Shown piece by piece: positions 9,201 through 16,861 of a stretch of 64,000 bases of DNA. Under the pieces are notes generated by a model. It was not told the DNA's origin and made no database searches. It saw only the letters and a list, made by a program, of their open reading frames with translations. Position 1 is the stretch's first letter, and the number at the start of each line of letters is the position of its first letter. The DNA lies in assembly GCF_011761945.1 (NCBI RefSeq), contig NZ_JAASQV010000001.1:620001-684000 (forward strand). The letters are read 5' to 3'. Source of the stretch: Sphingomonas leidyi. Its GTDB lineage: Bacteria > Pseudomonadota > Alphaproteobacteria > Sphingomonadales > Sphingomonadaceae. Both the position numbers and the translations under genes were made by a program.

Positions 9201-10026
9201 GCACCGGCGGGGAGGCGGCGTCCCAGCCGAAGCGATGGAGCCAGGCAGTGCGCTTGCCCGCCTGGTCGGCAGCCGGGGCGGTGGCGGGTTCGGCCTTGGC
9301 GGCGAGCGCGGCGATGCCCGCCCCGTCGAGCATGCGATCATAGACGCGGATCTCGTCCAGGTCGCTGCCGCGCATGAAATTGTAGCGGCTCTGCACCTGA
9401 TGCGGTGCCATCACGCGGCCGGCCATGCCGAACTGGTCGAGCCCGGTATCGAGATCGGCCCTCTGGTCCTTGCGCGCGACTTCCTCGCCGTCGACGAAGA
9501 GCCGCACGCCGACGCTTTCGTCCCAGGCGAAGGCGATGTGCTGCCACGCATCGGGCGCGGGGTTCTGCGGCAGCTTGAACGACACCCGGATGCGCGAGAG
9601 GTTCGCATCGGTCACGAAGGCGTCGAAACCGTGGCCGTTCCAGTCGATGCGCAGGAACGCCATGTCCCAGCTGGAATGATCGGCATAGCCGACGCGGAAG
9701 ATCACGAAGGGCGCCTCTCCCACCGGCTCGCGCGAGCGCCAGAAGAAGGAAAGGGTGCCGCGCTGCGCCTGGATGTTGCCCGGCGCGTTCCAGGCGATGT
9801 AGCCGTCGTCCGCCCAGCGAAAGGCGCCGCCGATCGCGCCGTCGGGCACGTTGGTCACCTTGGTCTGGAAATTGGGGACCGCGTCGCCGCCGGCCTTCTC
9901 GGCCGTGCCGCCCCTGTCGCCCGAGGCGCGGAAGAGCAGGCGCTCGTCCGTGCTCTGGGCCGCGGCGGGGTTTGCGGCGAGCGCGAGCGCCCAGGCCAGG
10001 GCGATGCTGGTGGACGTGCGGATCAT
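6259..10026 (-). CDS. Large secreted LamG-like protein, putative polysaccharide-acting enzyme
   Basis: A 1,255-residue protein with a clear signal peptide (MIRTSTSIALAWALALAANPAAAQ). Residues about 30-230 resemble a concanavalin/LamG-like fold (FFWRSREPVGEAPFVIFRVGY; the LFVDGEEVARKD hairpin; SDLDEIRVYDRML). A discoidin-like stretch follows around 270-400 (FNRVEIRGAAYGALDYSADGSSF). The centre is Trp/Tyr-rich and mostly helical (about 600-1050), suggesting a toroid-like catalytic core. The C-terminus is beta-rich, with a CARDB-like repeat. I do not recognise a named catalytic family. Its divergent promoter region with the uronate operon, carrying two operator-like palindromes, suggests co-regulation, so a lyase or hydrolase acting on a uronic-acid polymer is a reasonable guess. 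Confidence 0.6.
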   Translation of the reverse strand: MIRTSTSIALAWALALAANPAAAQSTDERLLFRASGDRGGTAEKAGGDAVPNFQTKVTNVPDGAIGGAFRWADDGYIAWNAPGNIQAQRGTLSFFWRSREPVGEAPFVIFRVGYADHSSWDMAFLRIDWNGHGFDAFVTDANLSRIRVSFKLPQNPAPDAWQHIAFAWDESVGVRLFVDGEEVARKDQRADLDTGLDQFGMAGRVMAPHQVQSRYNFMRGSDLDEIRVYDRMLDGAGIAALAAKAEPATAPAADQAGKRTAWLHRFGWDAASPPVLADRVTGVRKVEFADAKDLKEWMWKGVDGIAETTWPGVYNRSRLPGRDDYFELPDWNVYVEGGKTYTLTVPAGERFNRVEIRGAAYGALDYSADGSSFRNLAKRPQGAVRSVTSLGTAQGGALRFTNMMPEQPIQEIWAYDIGPAREPEGSFKLGYTVNAQVSADLAALEGLNRFIRGRYPADERNTVLALPPGAGSAAAGAGSATSTGAATHVAGAMPIVHILIPSGFGDAFPGRALARAWNYGWENSRDGLDGIAIDIPALKATPGRDGLIPLNIKVKDPIWPGRDMIDLSVSVRPGEARTLWLDLRDRILTNDSLYLAIASAAPDFGPASLDGMNIRLVFKDRAAALPEHVADRFNQVKDNWGFLVEEHTASKRAAMYARVFADVSDLLRVDPDHVEGRRYWADISYGPQNLPAFKQPEAPAGVPLWAFRQLEDLKITRQFVNWWIDNRQVPYGDFGGGISDDTDLTQQWPGLALMGVDPDKINGSLRALSEAVYKNGMMVNGLGHITTDELHAYEEGMNSDAERLYLNWGEPRAVERLMATVKALKTVILPNPAGHLHFASNWYGARKMYREGPFEWQKPYSFVVLHAPTLLGLYNGNPDARSLITGVTDGLLAHGKQDANGNWSWPNEINWRTDAERAGDGGGASTPLQAAWAAYRFTGEAKYLAPILARVGKSGPASVQDINENAIKLLGADKDWSKTLADKAKKGGAFEQWAAWDATGDTGYLESLHAAAIADKSQRQYMYTEGHWWSDRVDQPNEILQRERLGGIALRRNQTWPGNAVSWRFDDPEGALKTAILVPGATPTRFKVIAYNTGDTPQTAEMRTWNITAGEWEMVTNGTTTALHLERSAATRVTFAPHATTEIAFTLKTPGEDVATRPDLGIGSDDVVVKGGKLAVTVHSLGAQDVAGGTLTIEDTAGKALATAPIPALAAPLDLVPRATTVKLNLPKGAARIRVALPGNAPEVTRLNNVVQLPR

Positions 10027-10088
10027 GACATGCCTCTCTGAACGAACAGGACGGTCTGCGCCGCCGCTTCCGTCAAGCATGGCGACGC

Positions 10089-10104
10089 TTGACACCGGTG
10101 ACAA
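10089..10104. promoter_or_regulatory. LacI-type operator candidate A
   Basis: TTGACACCGGTGACAA has a perfect 8-bp core CACCGGTG and only one mismatched pair over 16 bp. It lies 63 bp upstream of the LamG-like start and overlaps a TTGACA hexamer. The core ACACCGG recurs at candidates B and C, and ACACCG at D. Confidence 0.55.
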
Positions 10105-10164
10105 TAGCTTTCTCGTTTCCGTGCGATGTCGACGATTGCGTTCGAGGTGCGTTGACGCGCCGAT

Positions 10165-10180
10165 CTGACACCGGTAGCAT
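10165..10180. promoter_or_regulatory. LacI-type operator candidate B
   Basis: CTGACACCGGTAGCAT matches site A over TGACACCGGT. It lies 61 bp from site A in the divergent intergenic region, so a dimer-of-dimers or looping arrangement is possible. Confidence 0.5.
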
Positions 10181-10414
10181 CGGCGCGACATCTGCGGAAC
10201 CGCACAAAGCCGGACGCAGGACTTCGGAGAGGAGATCGCGCGCAAGTTACTCGACATGGCCCGGCACCGGTTCCGGCCTGTCTTCTCCCATGGCTCTTGG
10301 ACCGCAGGAGGCGAGCGGTTCCCGGGCAGGCGAAGCGGGAAGGGGCGGCGTGTCGGGCGACGGCTTGCGCGTGCGCGGGCCGAACATGGCGGGCGGCCCT
10401 CACGCGACGGGAAC

Positions 10415-11233
10415 ATGGGGAATTTCAAGTTGATCGAAGGACGGGAATCGGCCGAGGCCATCGCCCAAGCATTTGTCGCGGCCCGACAGGCAGGAAATGC
10501 ACTGACCGACTATCCGGGCGCGCTGCCGGGCACGCTCGAGGAAGCCTATGGCATCCAGGAACGCGCGATCGCGCTGTTCGGCGACCGGATCGCGGGATGG
10601 AAAGTGGGCAAGATCCCCGCGCCGCTCGACGCGACCTATGGCACCAACCGGCTGACCGGGCCGATCTTCGCCGATTCGGTGGTGACCGCCGCCAATGGCG
10701 AAGTGCCGGAAATGCCGGTGTTCGAGCAGGGCTTCGCCGCGGGCGAGGCCGAATATCTGCTCCGCCTGGGCGCGCTCCCCGAGGATTTCGACCGGCCGTG
10801 GACCAATGCGGAAGTCGCCGAATATGTCGATGCCATCCATGTCGGCATCGAGGTCGCCAGCTCGCCCTTTGCGGGGATCAACGCGCACGGCCCGGCCGTG
10901 ACCGTCTCGGATTTCGGCAACAACAACGGCCTGGTGATCGGTGCGGAAATTCCGCGCGGCACGGATTTCCTTGAATGGCCGGTAGCGCTAACAATCGAAG
11001 ATGAAGTGGCCGGCGCGGCGACCGCGAGCACCATGCTCGACGGCCCGTTCGGCGCCGTCCGCTTCCTGTTCGAGCTTGCCGCCGACCGGCAGCTGCCGCT
11101 CGCGCCGGGCCAGTGGATCTCCACCGGCGCAGTCACGGGCGTCCATCCGGTTCGCGTCGGCGAGCTGGTGGAGGCGCGGTTCGCGGATGACTACAGCGTC
11201 CGGTGCCGTATCGTCGGCATCCACGACGCCTGA
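10415..11233 (+). CDS. 2-keto-4-pentenoate hydratase-like protein (FAH fold)
   Basis: A 272-residue cytosolic enzyme of the fumarylacetoacetate hydrolase / 2-oxopent-4-enoate hydratase superfamily. Supporting segments are EEAYGIQERAIALFGDRIAGWKVGK, the acidic metal-site stretch FAAGEAEYLLRL, VDAIHVGIEVASSPF (Glu ligand) and GPAVTVSDFGNNNGLVIG. ATG 10415 gives the family's usual length; upstream codons show no homology-like pattern. It opens the operon hydratase-exuT-uxaC-kduI-kduD-kdgK. The role in uronate breakdown is not the textbook one: the family hydrates or cleaves 2-keto acids, so it may act on an unsaturated 2-keto-3-deoxy sugar acid. This role is inference. Confidence 0.75.
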   Translation: MGNFKLIEGRESAEAIAQAFVAARQAGNALTDYPGALPGTLEEAYGIQERAIALFGDRIAGWKVGKIPAPLDATYGTNRLTGPIFADSVVTAANGEVPEMPVFEQGFAAGEAEYLLRLGALPEDFDRPWTNAEVAEYVDAIHVGIEVASSPFAGINAHGPAVTVSDFGNNNGLVIGAEIPRGTDFLEWPVALTIEDEVAGAATASTMLDGPFGAVRFLFELAADRQLPLAPGQWISTGAVTGVHPVRVGELVEARFADDYSVRCRIVGIHDA

Positions 11234-11274
11234 GGACCGGTCGCGAAACGCGATAAAGAGAGACGAGGGAGAGG

Positions 11275-12588
11275 ATGATGGCGAGTAAGGGAGAGGCGGC
11301 AGTCTCCGGCGCGGTTTCGCGCGTCGGGCGCTATCGCTGGGTGATCGTGGGGCTGCTCTTCGCCGCCACCGCGATCAACTATGTCGACCGGCAGATGATC
11401 GCGGTGCTCAAGCCCGACCTGTCGAAGGAGCTCGGCTGGACCGAGACCGACTATGCCAACATCGTCTTCTACTTCCAGGCCGCCTATGCGATCGGCTATC
11501 TCGCCTTCGGCAAGGTGGTCGACGCGATCGGCGCGCGCTTCGGCTATGCCATCGCGGTAGTGATCTGGACGATCGCGCACGTGGCGCATGGCGGCGTGCA
11601 CACCGTCATGCAGTTCACCCTGGCCCGCTTCGGCCTGGGCATCGGCGAATCGGGCAATTTTCCGGCCGGCGTCAAGACCGTCGCGGACTGGTTCCCGGCC
11701 AAGGAGCGCGCCTTCGCGGTGGGCCTGTTCAACGCCGGATCGAACGTCGGCGCGATCCTCACGCCACTGCTGATCTGGGCGATGGTGCCCGCCTTTGGCT
11801 GGCGCATGACCTTCGTGATCACCGGCATCTTCGGCGTGATCTGGCTGGTCGCCTGGCTCGCCATCTTCCGCGACAAGCCGGCGGACCACCCCAAGGTGGG
11901 TGCGGCGGAGCTCGCCTATATCACCCAGGATCCCGCCGATCCCGAAGTGAAGGTGAAGAACCTGTGGGGCAAGCTGCTCCGCACCAGGGAGACCTGGGCC
12001 TTCGCGCTCGGCAAGTTCTTCATCGATCCGATCTGGTGGTTCTACCTGTTCTGGCTGCCGAGCTGGCTGGGCAAGGAATATGGCCTGAACCTGACCAGCT
12101 GGGATTCGCCGACCGCGGCGATCGCGCTGGGCGCGATCTATCTGATCTCCGACGTCGGCTCGGTCGCGGGCGGCTGGCTCTCGGGCAAGCTGATGAGCAC
12201 CGGCATGAGCGTGAACAAGGCGCGCAAGCTCACCATGCTGATCTCGGCCTGTTTCGTGCTGCCGGTGATGTTCACCACCTTCTACGGCAATCTCTGGCTC
12301 AGCGTGTTCGTGGTCGGCGTGGCCGCGGCGGCGCACCAGAGCTTTTCGGCGACGCTCTACACCATTCCCTCGGACACGGTGCCGCGCTTCGCGGTGGGCT
12401 CGGTGATCGGGATCGGCGGCACGCTGGGCGCGGTCGGCGGCATGGTGTTCTCGAAATATGCGGGTTATGTGCTCGATGCGATCGGCAGCTATGCGCCGCT
12501 CTTCATCGTCGCGGGTGCGGCCTATTTCCTGGCGCTGCTTTCGATCCACCTGCTTTCGCCGCGCCTGGCGCGCGCCGACGTCGCGTAA
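11275..12588 (+). CDS. exuT: Hexuronate transporter, ExuT-like (MFS, anion:cation symporter)
   Basis: A 437-residue MFS protein with twelve membrane segments. The N-terminus RWVIVGLLFAATAINYVDRQ is the anion:cation symporter signature for this position, followed by the GESGNFPAGVKTVADWFP stretch conserved in ExuT/GudP-type carriers. An ATG-ATG pair at 11275 follows a purine-rich GAGGGAGAGG. It lies 41 bp after the hydratase and 16 bp before uxaC. The likely cargo is glucuronate, galacturonate or a related uronate, judged from the family and from uxaC next to it. Confidence 0.85.
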   Translation: MMASKGEAAVSGAVSRVGRYRWVIVGLLFAATAINYVDRQMIAVLKPDLSKELGWTETDYANIVFYFQAAYAIGYLAFGKVVDAIGARFGYAIAVVIWTIAHVAHGGVHTVMQFTLARFGLGIGESGNFPAGVKTVADWFPAKERAFAVGLFNAGSNVGAILTPLLIWAMVPAFGWRMTFVITGIFGVIWLVAWLAIFRDKPADHPKVGAAELAYITQDPADPEVKVKNLWGKLLRTRETWAFALGKFFIDPIWWFYLFWLPSWLGKEYGLNLTSWDSPTAAIALGAIYLISDVGSVAGGWLSGKLMSTGMSVNKARKLTMLISACFVLPVMFTTFYGNLWLSVFVVGVAAAAHQSFSATLYTIPSDTVPRFAVGSVIGIGGTLGAVGGMVFSKYAGYVLDAIGSYAPLFIVAGAAYFLALLSIHLLSPRLARADVA

Positions 12589-12604
12589 CGGAAAGGACTG
12601 GACG

Positions 12605-14053
12605 ATGGCCCGGCCCCTGAAGCTCGATCCCGACCGGCTGTTCCCGGCCGAGGACCGCACGCGGGAGATCGCCCGCGCGCTCTATGCCGAAGTGGCCGGG
12701 CTGCCGATCATCAGCCCGCACGGGCACACCGATCCGGCCTGGTTCTCCACCAACGCCAACTGGTCGAACGCCACCGAATTGCTGCTCTCGCCGGATCACT
12801 ATATCTATCGCATGCTCTATTCGCAGGGCGTGGCGCTGGACGCGCTGTGCGTGCCCGACAAGGCGGGCATGCCGGCGACCGATCCGCGCGGAGCCTGGCG
12901 CACCTTTGCCGAGCATACCCATCTGTTCCGCGGTACGCCCTCGGCGATGTGGCTGGGGCATGTGTTCGGCGAGGTGTTCGGCTTCGACGTGGCGCTCGAT
13001 GCCGGCACCGCCGATCATTATTACGACACGATCAACGCAAAGCTGGCGACCGACGCGTTCAAGCCGCGGGCGCTGTTCGACCGCTTCAACATCGGCTTCC
13101 TCGCCACCACCGAGGGGCCGCAGGACGACCTGGCGCCGCATCACGCGATCCATGCCTCGGGCTGGGGCGGGCGCGTCGTCACCACCTATCGCCCCGATGC
13201 GGTGATCGATGTCGAGCATGAGCAGTTCCCGGGCGCGATGAAGGTCTTCGCCGAGAGGACGGGCGAGGACGTATATTCGTGGGACGGCTATCTCGCCGCC
13301 CACCGCAAGCGCCGCGCCGATTTCCGCGCCGCCGGCGCTACCGCGACCGACCATGGCCATCCGACCGCGGCGACCGCGAACCTGGGCAGGGACGAGGCCG
13401 AGCGGCTGTTCCGCACCATCCTGTCCGATCGCTGGACCCCGCAGGACGCCGAGCTGTTCCGCGCCCAGATGCTGACCGAGATGGCGGCGATGAGCGTCGA
13501 GGACGGAATGGTGATGCAGATCCATCCGGGATCCTTCCGCAACCACAATGGCGGGCTGTTCGAGAGCCATGGCCGCGACAAAGGTGCGGATATCCCGATG
13601 CGCACCGATTACGTCCACGCGCTGAAGCCGCTGCTCGACCGGTTCGGCACCTCGACCGACCTTTCGATCATCCTCTTCACGCTCGACGAGACCGTCTATT
13701 CCCGCGAGCTGGCGCCGCTGGCCGGCCATTATCCCTGCCTGAAGCTGGGTCCCAGCTGGTGGTTTCATGATTCGCCGGAGGGCATGCGCCGCTTCCGCGA
13801 GCAAGTGACCGAGACCGCCGGTTTCTACAACACCGTCGGCTTCAATGACGACACCCGCGCCTTTCTTTCGATTCCCGCCCGGCACGACGTCGCCCGGCGT
13901 GTCGACTGCGCCTTCCTCGCGCGGCTGGTCGCCGAGGGGCGGCTGCTCGACTGGGAAGCGGCCGAGCTGGCGCACGAACTTACCAACGGGCTGGTGCGCA
14001 AGGCGTACAAGCTCGATCAACCCGCGCCGGCGCCCGTCGCCGCCGCTGCCTAA
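12605..14053 (+). CDS. uxaC: Uronate isomerase
   Basis: A 482-residue amidohydrolase-superfamily enzyme that converts D-glucuronate to D-fructuronate and D-galacturonate to D-tagaturonate. Visible family features are IISPHGHTDP (metal-binding HGH, residues 39-41), the DHYIYRMLYSQGV segment, MQIHPGSFRNHN and the C-terminal SWWFHDSPEGMRRFREQVTE and NTVGFNDDTRAFLSIPARHD stretches. ATG 12605 follows AAAGGACTGGACG; the frame reaches back into exuT but without homology. Length fits UxaC (about 470). The next textbook steps, a tagaturonate/fructuronate reductase and dehydratase, are not in this window. Confidence 0.93.
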   Translation: MARPLKLDPDRLFPAEDRTREIARALYAEVAGLPIISPHGHTDPAWFSTNANWSNATELLLSPDHYIYRMLYSQGVALDALCVPDKAGMPATDPRGAWRTFAEHTHLFRGTPSAMWLGHVFGEVFGFDVALDAGTADHYYDTINAKLATDAFKPRALFDRFNIGFLATTEGPQDDLAPHHAIHASGWGGRVVTTYRPDAVIDVEHEQFPGAMKVFAERTGEDVYSWDGYLAAHRKRRADFRAAGATATDHGHPTAATANLGRDEAERLFRTILSDRWTPQDAELFRAQMLTEMAAMSVEDGMVMQIHPGSFRNHNGGLFESHGRDKGADIPMRTDYVHALKPLLDRFGTSTDLSIILFTLDETVYSRELAPLAGHYPCLKLGPSWWFHDSPEGMRRFREQVTETAGFYNTVGFNDDTRAFLSIPARHDVARRVDCAFLARLVAEGRLLDWEAAELAHELTNGLVRKAYKLDQPAPAPVAAAA

Positions 14054-14068
14054 CCCAACGGAGTCCCC

Positions 14069-14911
14069 ATGTTCGACCGGACCTATTACGCCACGCACCC
14101 CGACATGATGGAGTGCGTCTCGAACGAGGAACTGCGCGACCGCTATCTGATCACGGGCCTGTTCCGTGCCGGCGAGTGCGTGCTCAACTATACCCATGCC
14201 GATCGCATGGTGATCGGGGGCGTCGCGGTGGCCACGGGCGCAGTGAAGCTGCCCGACCAGACCGAGCCGGCCTCGGCGGCGGGGCACCCGTTCCTCGAGC
14301 GCCGCGAGCTGGCGGTGGTGAACATCGGCGGCGTCGAAGGCGTCGTGACCGTGGACGGCGAGGCCTTCACGCTGGGCAACAAGGACTGCCTGTACGTGAC
14401 GATGGGCGCCCGGGACGTGCAGTTCTCGGGCGACGGCGCGCGCTTCTACCTGGTTTCGTGCCCGGCGCATAAGGGCTTCCAGACCCGCAAGCTCGGCATC
14501 GCCGACGCCAACCGGCTGGACCGCGGCACGCTGGAGGAATCGAACGAGCGCTCGATCTATCAGCTCGTCATCCCGGGCGTGTGCGACAGCGCGCAGCTCG
14601 TCATGGGCCTGACGGTGCTCAAGCCCGGCAGCGTGTGGAACACCATGCCGCCGCACATTCACGAGCGTCGCAGCGAGATCTATCTCTATTTCGAGCTCGA
14701 CGATCTCGAGAAGGACCGCGTGTTCCATTACATGGGTGAAGGGGAGGCGACCCGGCACATCGTGATGCAGAACGAGGAGGCAGTGATCAGCCCGCCCTGG
14801 TCGATCCACATGGGCGCAGGTACGAAAGCGTACGCGTTCATCTGGGCGATGGCGGGCGAGAACCAGGACTATACCGACATGAACGTGCTGGACATCTGCC
14901 AGCTGGCGTAA
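14069..14911 (+). CDS. kduI: 5-dehydro-4-deoxy-D-glucuronate isomerase
   Basis: A 280-residue cupin-fold isomerase that converts 5-keto-4-deoxyuronate to 2,5-diketo-3-deoxygluconate in pectin and other uronide breakdown. The metal-binding block [15 protein letters not shown] has His196, His198 and Glu203. The N-terminus [14 protein letters not shown] and the C-terminal [12 protein letters not shown] and ENQDYTDMN are typical of KduI. It starts 15 bp after uxaC. Its presence points to a lyase-generated unsaturated uronide as a growth substrate. Confidence 0.95.
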   Translation: MFDRTYYATHPDMMECVSNEELRDRYLITGLFRAGECVLNYTHADRMVIGGVAVATGAVKLPDQTEPASAAGHPFLERRELAVVNIGGVEGVVTVDGEAFTLGNKDCLYVTMGARDVQFSGDGARFYLVSCPAHKGFQTRKLGIADANRLDRGTLEESNERSIYQLVIPGVCDSAQLVMGLTVLKPGSVWNTMPPHIHERRSEIYLYFELDDLEKDRVFHYMGEGEATRHIVMQNEEAVISPPWSIHMGAGTKAYAFIWAMAGENQDYTDMNVLDICQLA

Positions 14912-14919
14912 GGCCGCCT

Positions 14920-15048
14920 CTCCCCCTCCCCGCAAGGGAGGGGGCCGGGGGTGGGTGGCGTGCTCGCGTTGCTGACGTCGCGAGCAGGACCGTCGCCGTA
15001 CCGCCCGGACGCTACCCACCCCCAGCCCCTCCCTCGCCGGGAGGGGAG
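14920..15048. repeat. Inverted-repeat element between kduI and kduD
   Basis: Two C-rich/G-rich arms of about 37 bp (14920-14958 and 15010-15048) are near-perfect inverted copies, flanking about 50 bp. Each arm is itself a hairpin of the type CCCCTCCC-loop-GGGAGGGG. It fills the only large gap in the otherwise compact operon. It looks like a small non-coding intergenic repeat, and the right arm ends just before the kduD ribosome-binding region. Confidence 0.6.
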
Positions 15049-15059
15049 TGAGAAGAGCC

Positions 15060-15815
15060 ATGACCAATCCCTTCGATCTTTCCGGCCGCGTCGCGGTCGT
15101 CACCGGCGCCAATACCGGCATCGGCCAGGGCATCGCGCTGGCGCTCGCCGCGGCCGGTGCCGATATCGCCGCGGTGGGCCGCACGCCTGCGCAGGAAACG
15201 GTGGAGAAGGTCCGTGCGCTGGGCCGCAGGGCGGAGATCGTCTCGGCCGATCTCTCGACCATCGCGCCTGTGGACAGGGTTGTGGACGAAGCTGTGGATA
15301 AGTTGGGCGGACTCGACATCCTGGTCAACAATGCCGGCATCATCCGCCGTGCCGACAGCCTCGACTTCACCGAGGCGGATTGGGACGCGGTGGTCGATAC
15401 CAACCTGAAGTCGGTGTTCTTCCTCTGCCAGGCGGCGGCGAAGCACATGGTGGGGAACGGCCGGGGCAAGATCATCAACATCGCCTCGATGCTCACGTTC
15501 CAGGGCGGCATCCGCGTGCCGAGCTATACTGCGTCCAAGTCGGGCATCGGCGGGCTGACCAAGCTGCTCGCCAACGAATGGGCGGCCAAGGGCATCAACG
15601 TGAACGCGATCGCCCCCGGCTACATCGCCACCAACAACACGGCGGCGCTGCAGGCGGACGAGAACCGCAACCGTTCGATCATGGAACGCATCCCGGCCGG
15701 CCGCTGGGGCGATCCGGCGGACATGGGCGGCGCGGCGGTGTTCCTCGCCTCGGCGGCTTCGGACTATGTCCAGGGCCATATCCTGGCGGTCGATGGCGGG
15801 TGGCTGGCGCGATGA
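15060..15815 (+). CDS. kduD: 2-dehydro-3-deoxy-D-gluconate 5-dehydrogenase (SDR)
   Basis: A 251-residue classical short-chain dehydrogenase. It has the cofactor motif TGANTGIG at 15-22, NNAG at 90-93 and the catalytic Ser143, Tyr156 and Lys160 (YTASK). It reduces 2,5-diketo-3-deoxygluconate to 2-keto-3-deoxygluconate, the step after KduI. Start ATG 15060 follows GGGAGTGAGAAGAGCC; a start 12 bp earlier is also open. Its stop overlaps the kdgK start (ATGA at 15812), so the two are translationally coupled. Confidence 0.92.
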   Translation: MTNPFDLSGRVAVVTGANTGIGQGIALALAAAGADIAAVGRTPAQETVEKVRALGRRAEIVSADLSTIAPVDRVVDEAVDKLGGLDILVNNAGIIRRADSLDFTEADWDAVVDTNLKSVFFLCQAAAKHMVGNGRGKIINIASMLTFQGGIRVPSYTASKSGIGGLTKLLANEWAAKGINVNAIAPGYIATNNTAALQADENRNRSIMERIPAGRWGDPADMGGAAVFLASAASDYVQGHILAVDGGWLAR

Positions 15816-16819
15816 GCATTGCCTTTTTCGGCGAGCTGATGCTGCGGCTCTCGCCTCCGGGGCGCGAGCTGCTGCTCCAGACCCCGAAGTTCGAGGTGAA
15901 TGTCGGCGGGGCCGAGGCGAATGTCGCGACGGGGCTGGCATGCCTCGGGCACAAGGTGCGGATGATCTCCGCCGTCTCGGACAACCCGCTCGGCGGCGCG
16001 GTGATCGGCGAGCTGCGACGGCGCGGAGTCGACACTTCGACGATCGTCTCCGAGCCCGGCCGGCTCGGCCTGTATTTCCTGACGCCCGGCGCGGGGCTGC
16101 GCGCGTCCGAAGTGGTCTATGACCGGGCGTATTCCGTGTTCGCCCGGCGCCCGGCCGATGCCTGGGACTGGGACGCGCTGCTCGACGGTGCCACGCGGCT
16201 GCACCTGTCGGGCATCACGCCGGCGCTCGGCCACAACACCGCGAGCGCGGCGATCGCCGCGGCGGAAGCGGCGGCCGCCAAGGGCATCCCGGTCTCGTTC
16301 GACGGCAACTACCGTGCGAAGCTGTGGGAGAGCTGGGACAGCGACCCCAAGGCGGTGCTGACCCGGCTGATCGGCCATGCCGACCTGCTGTTCGGCAACC
16401 ATCGCGACATCTCGTTGCTGCTCGGGCGCCAATTCTCGGGCGACGGCGCCGATCGCCGGCGCGAGGCGGCGGAAGCGGCGTTCGCGGCCTTTCCGAAGCT
16501 CCAGACGATTGCCAACACCGCGCGCCATGTCGACGATGCCGACAGCCACTGCGTCTCGGCGCGGGTCGATACGCGGGCCGGCGGCTACCAGACCGACGAG
16601 GTGCTGATCGCCGGGATCGTCGATCGCATCGGCGCCGGCGATGCGTTCGCCGCGGGCGTGCTGCACGGCCTGATCGAGAGCGGCGGCGACGCGAAGGCGG
16701 CGGCGCGGGCGGGCCTGGCGCTCACGGCGCTCAAGCATTCGCTGCCCGGCGACGCGAGCCTATTCACGCGCGAGGACCTGGCGGCGTTCGACGAAGGCGG
16801 GCTCGACGTCCGCCGTTGA
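15812..16819 (+). CDS. kdgK: 2-keto-3-deoxygluconate kinase (PfkB family)
   Basis: A 335-residue sugar kinase. The N-terminal FGELMLRLSPPG and VGGAEANVATGLACLG are the substrate-binding PfkB signature. The C-terminal DRIGAGDAFAAG holds the anion hole and catalytic base Asp277. It phosphorylates 2-keto-3-deoxygluconate to KDPG for the Entner-Doudoroff aldolase. The aldolase gene itself is not in the window. The ATGA overlap with kduD and the shared pathway make the call firm. Confidence 0.92.
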   Translation: MSIAFFGELMLRLSPPGRELLLQTPKFEVNVGGAEANVATGLACLGHKVRMISAVSDNPLGGAVIGELRRRGVDTSTIVSEPGRLGLYFLTPGAGLRASEVVYDRAYSVFARRPADAWDWDALLDGATRLHLSGITPALGHNTASAAIAAAEAAAAKGIPVSFDGNYRAKLWESWDSDPKAVLTRLIGHADLLFGNHRDISLLLGRQFSGDGADRRREAAEAAFAAFPKLQTIANTARHVDDADSHCVSARVDTRAGGYQTDEVLIAGIVDRIGAGDAFAAGVLHGLIESGGDAKAAARAGLALTALKHSLPGDASLFTREDLAAFDEGGLDVRR

Positions 16820-16861
16820 AGCCTCGCCCGATCCGAGGCGAGGAAATTGGGTCGGGAGAGG

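Larger units (their letters stand above)
10027..10414. promoter_or_regulatory. Divergent control region, LamG-like gene / uronate operon
   Basis: This 388-bp intergenic stretch separates the minus-strand secreted protein from the plus-strand catabolic operon. It holds two operator-like palindromes (10089-10104 and 10165-10180) in its left third. The remaining ~235 bp have no convincing gene and no other motif that I can see; a longer reading frame entering the hydratase from 10256 lacks family similarity upstream of 10415. Confidence 0.55.

Noticed and set aside
12503..15511. A 1,002-codon minus-strand open frame
   Set aside because: Antisense to uxaC, kduI and kduD, whose catalytic motifs are intact on the plus strand.
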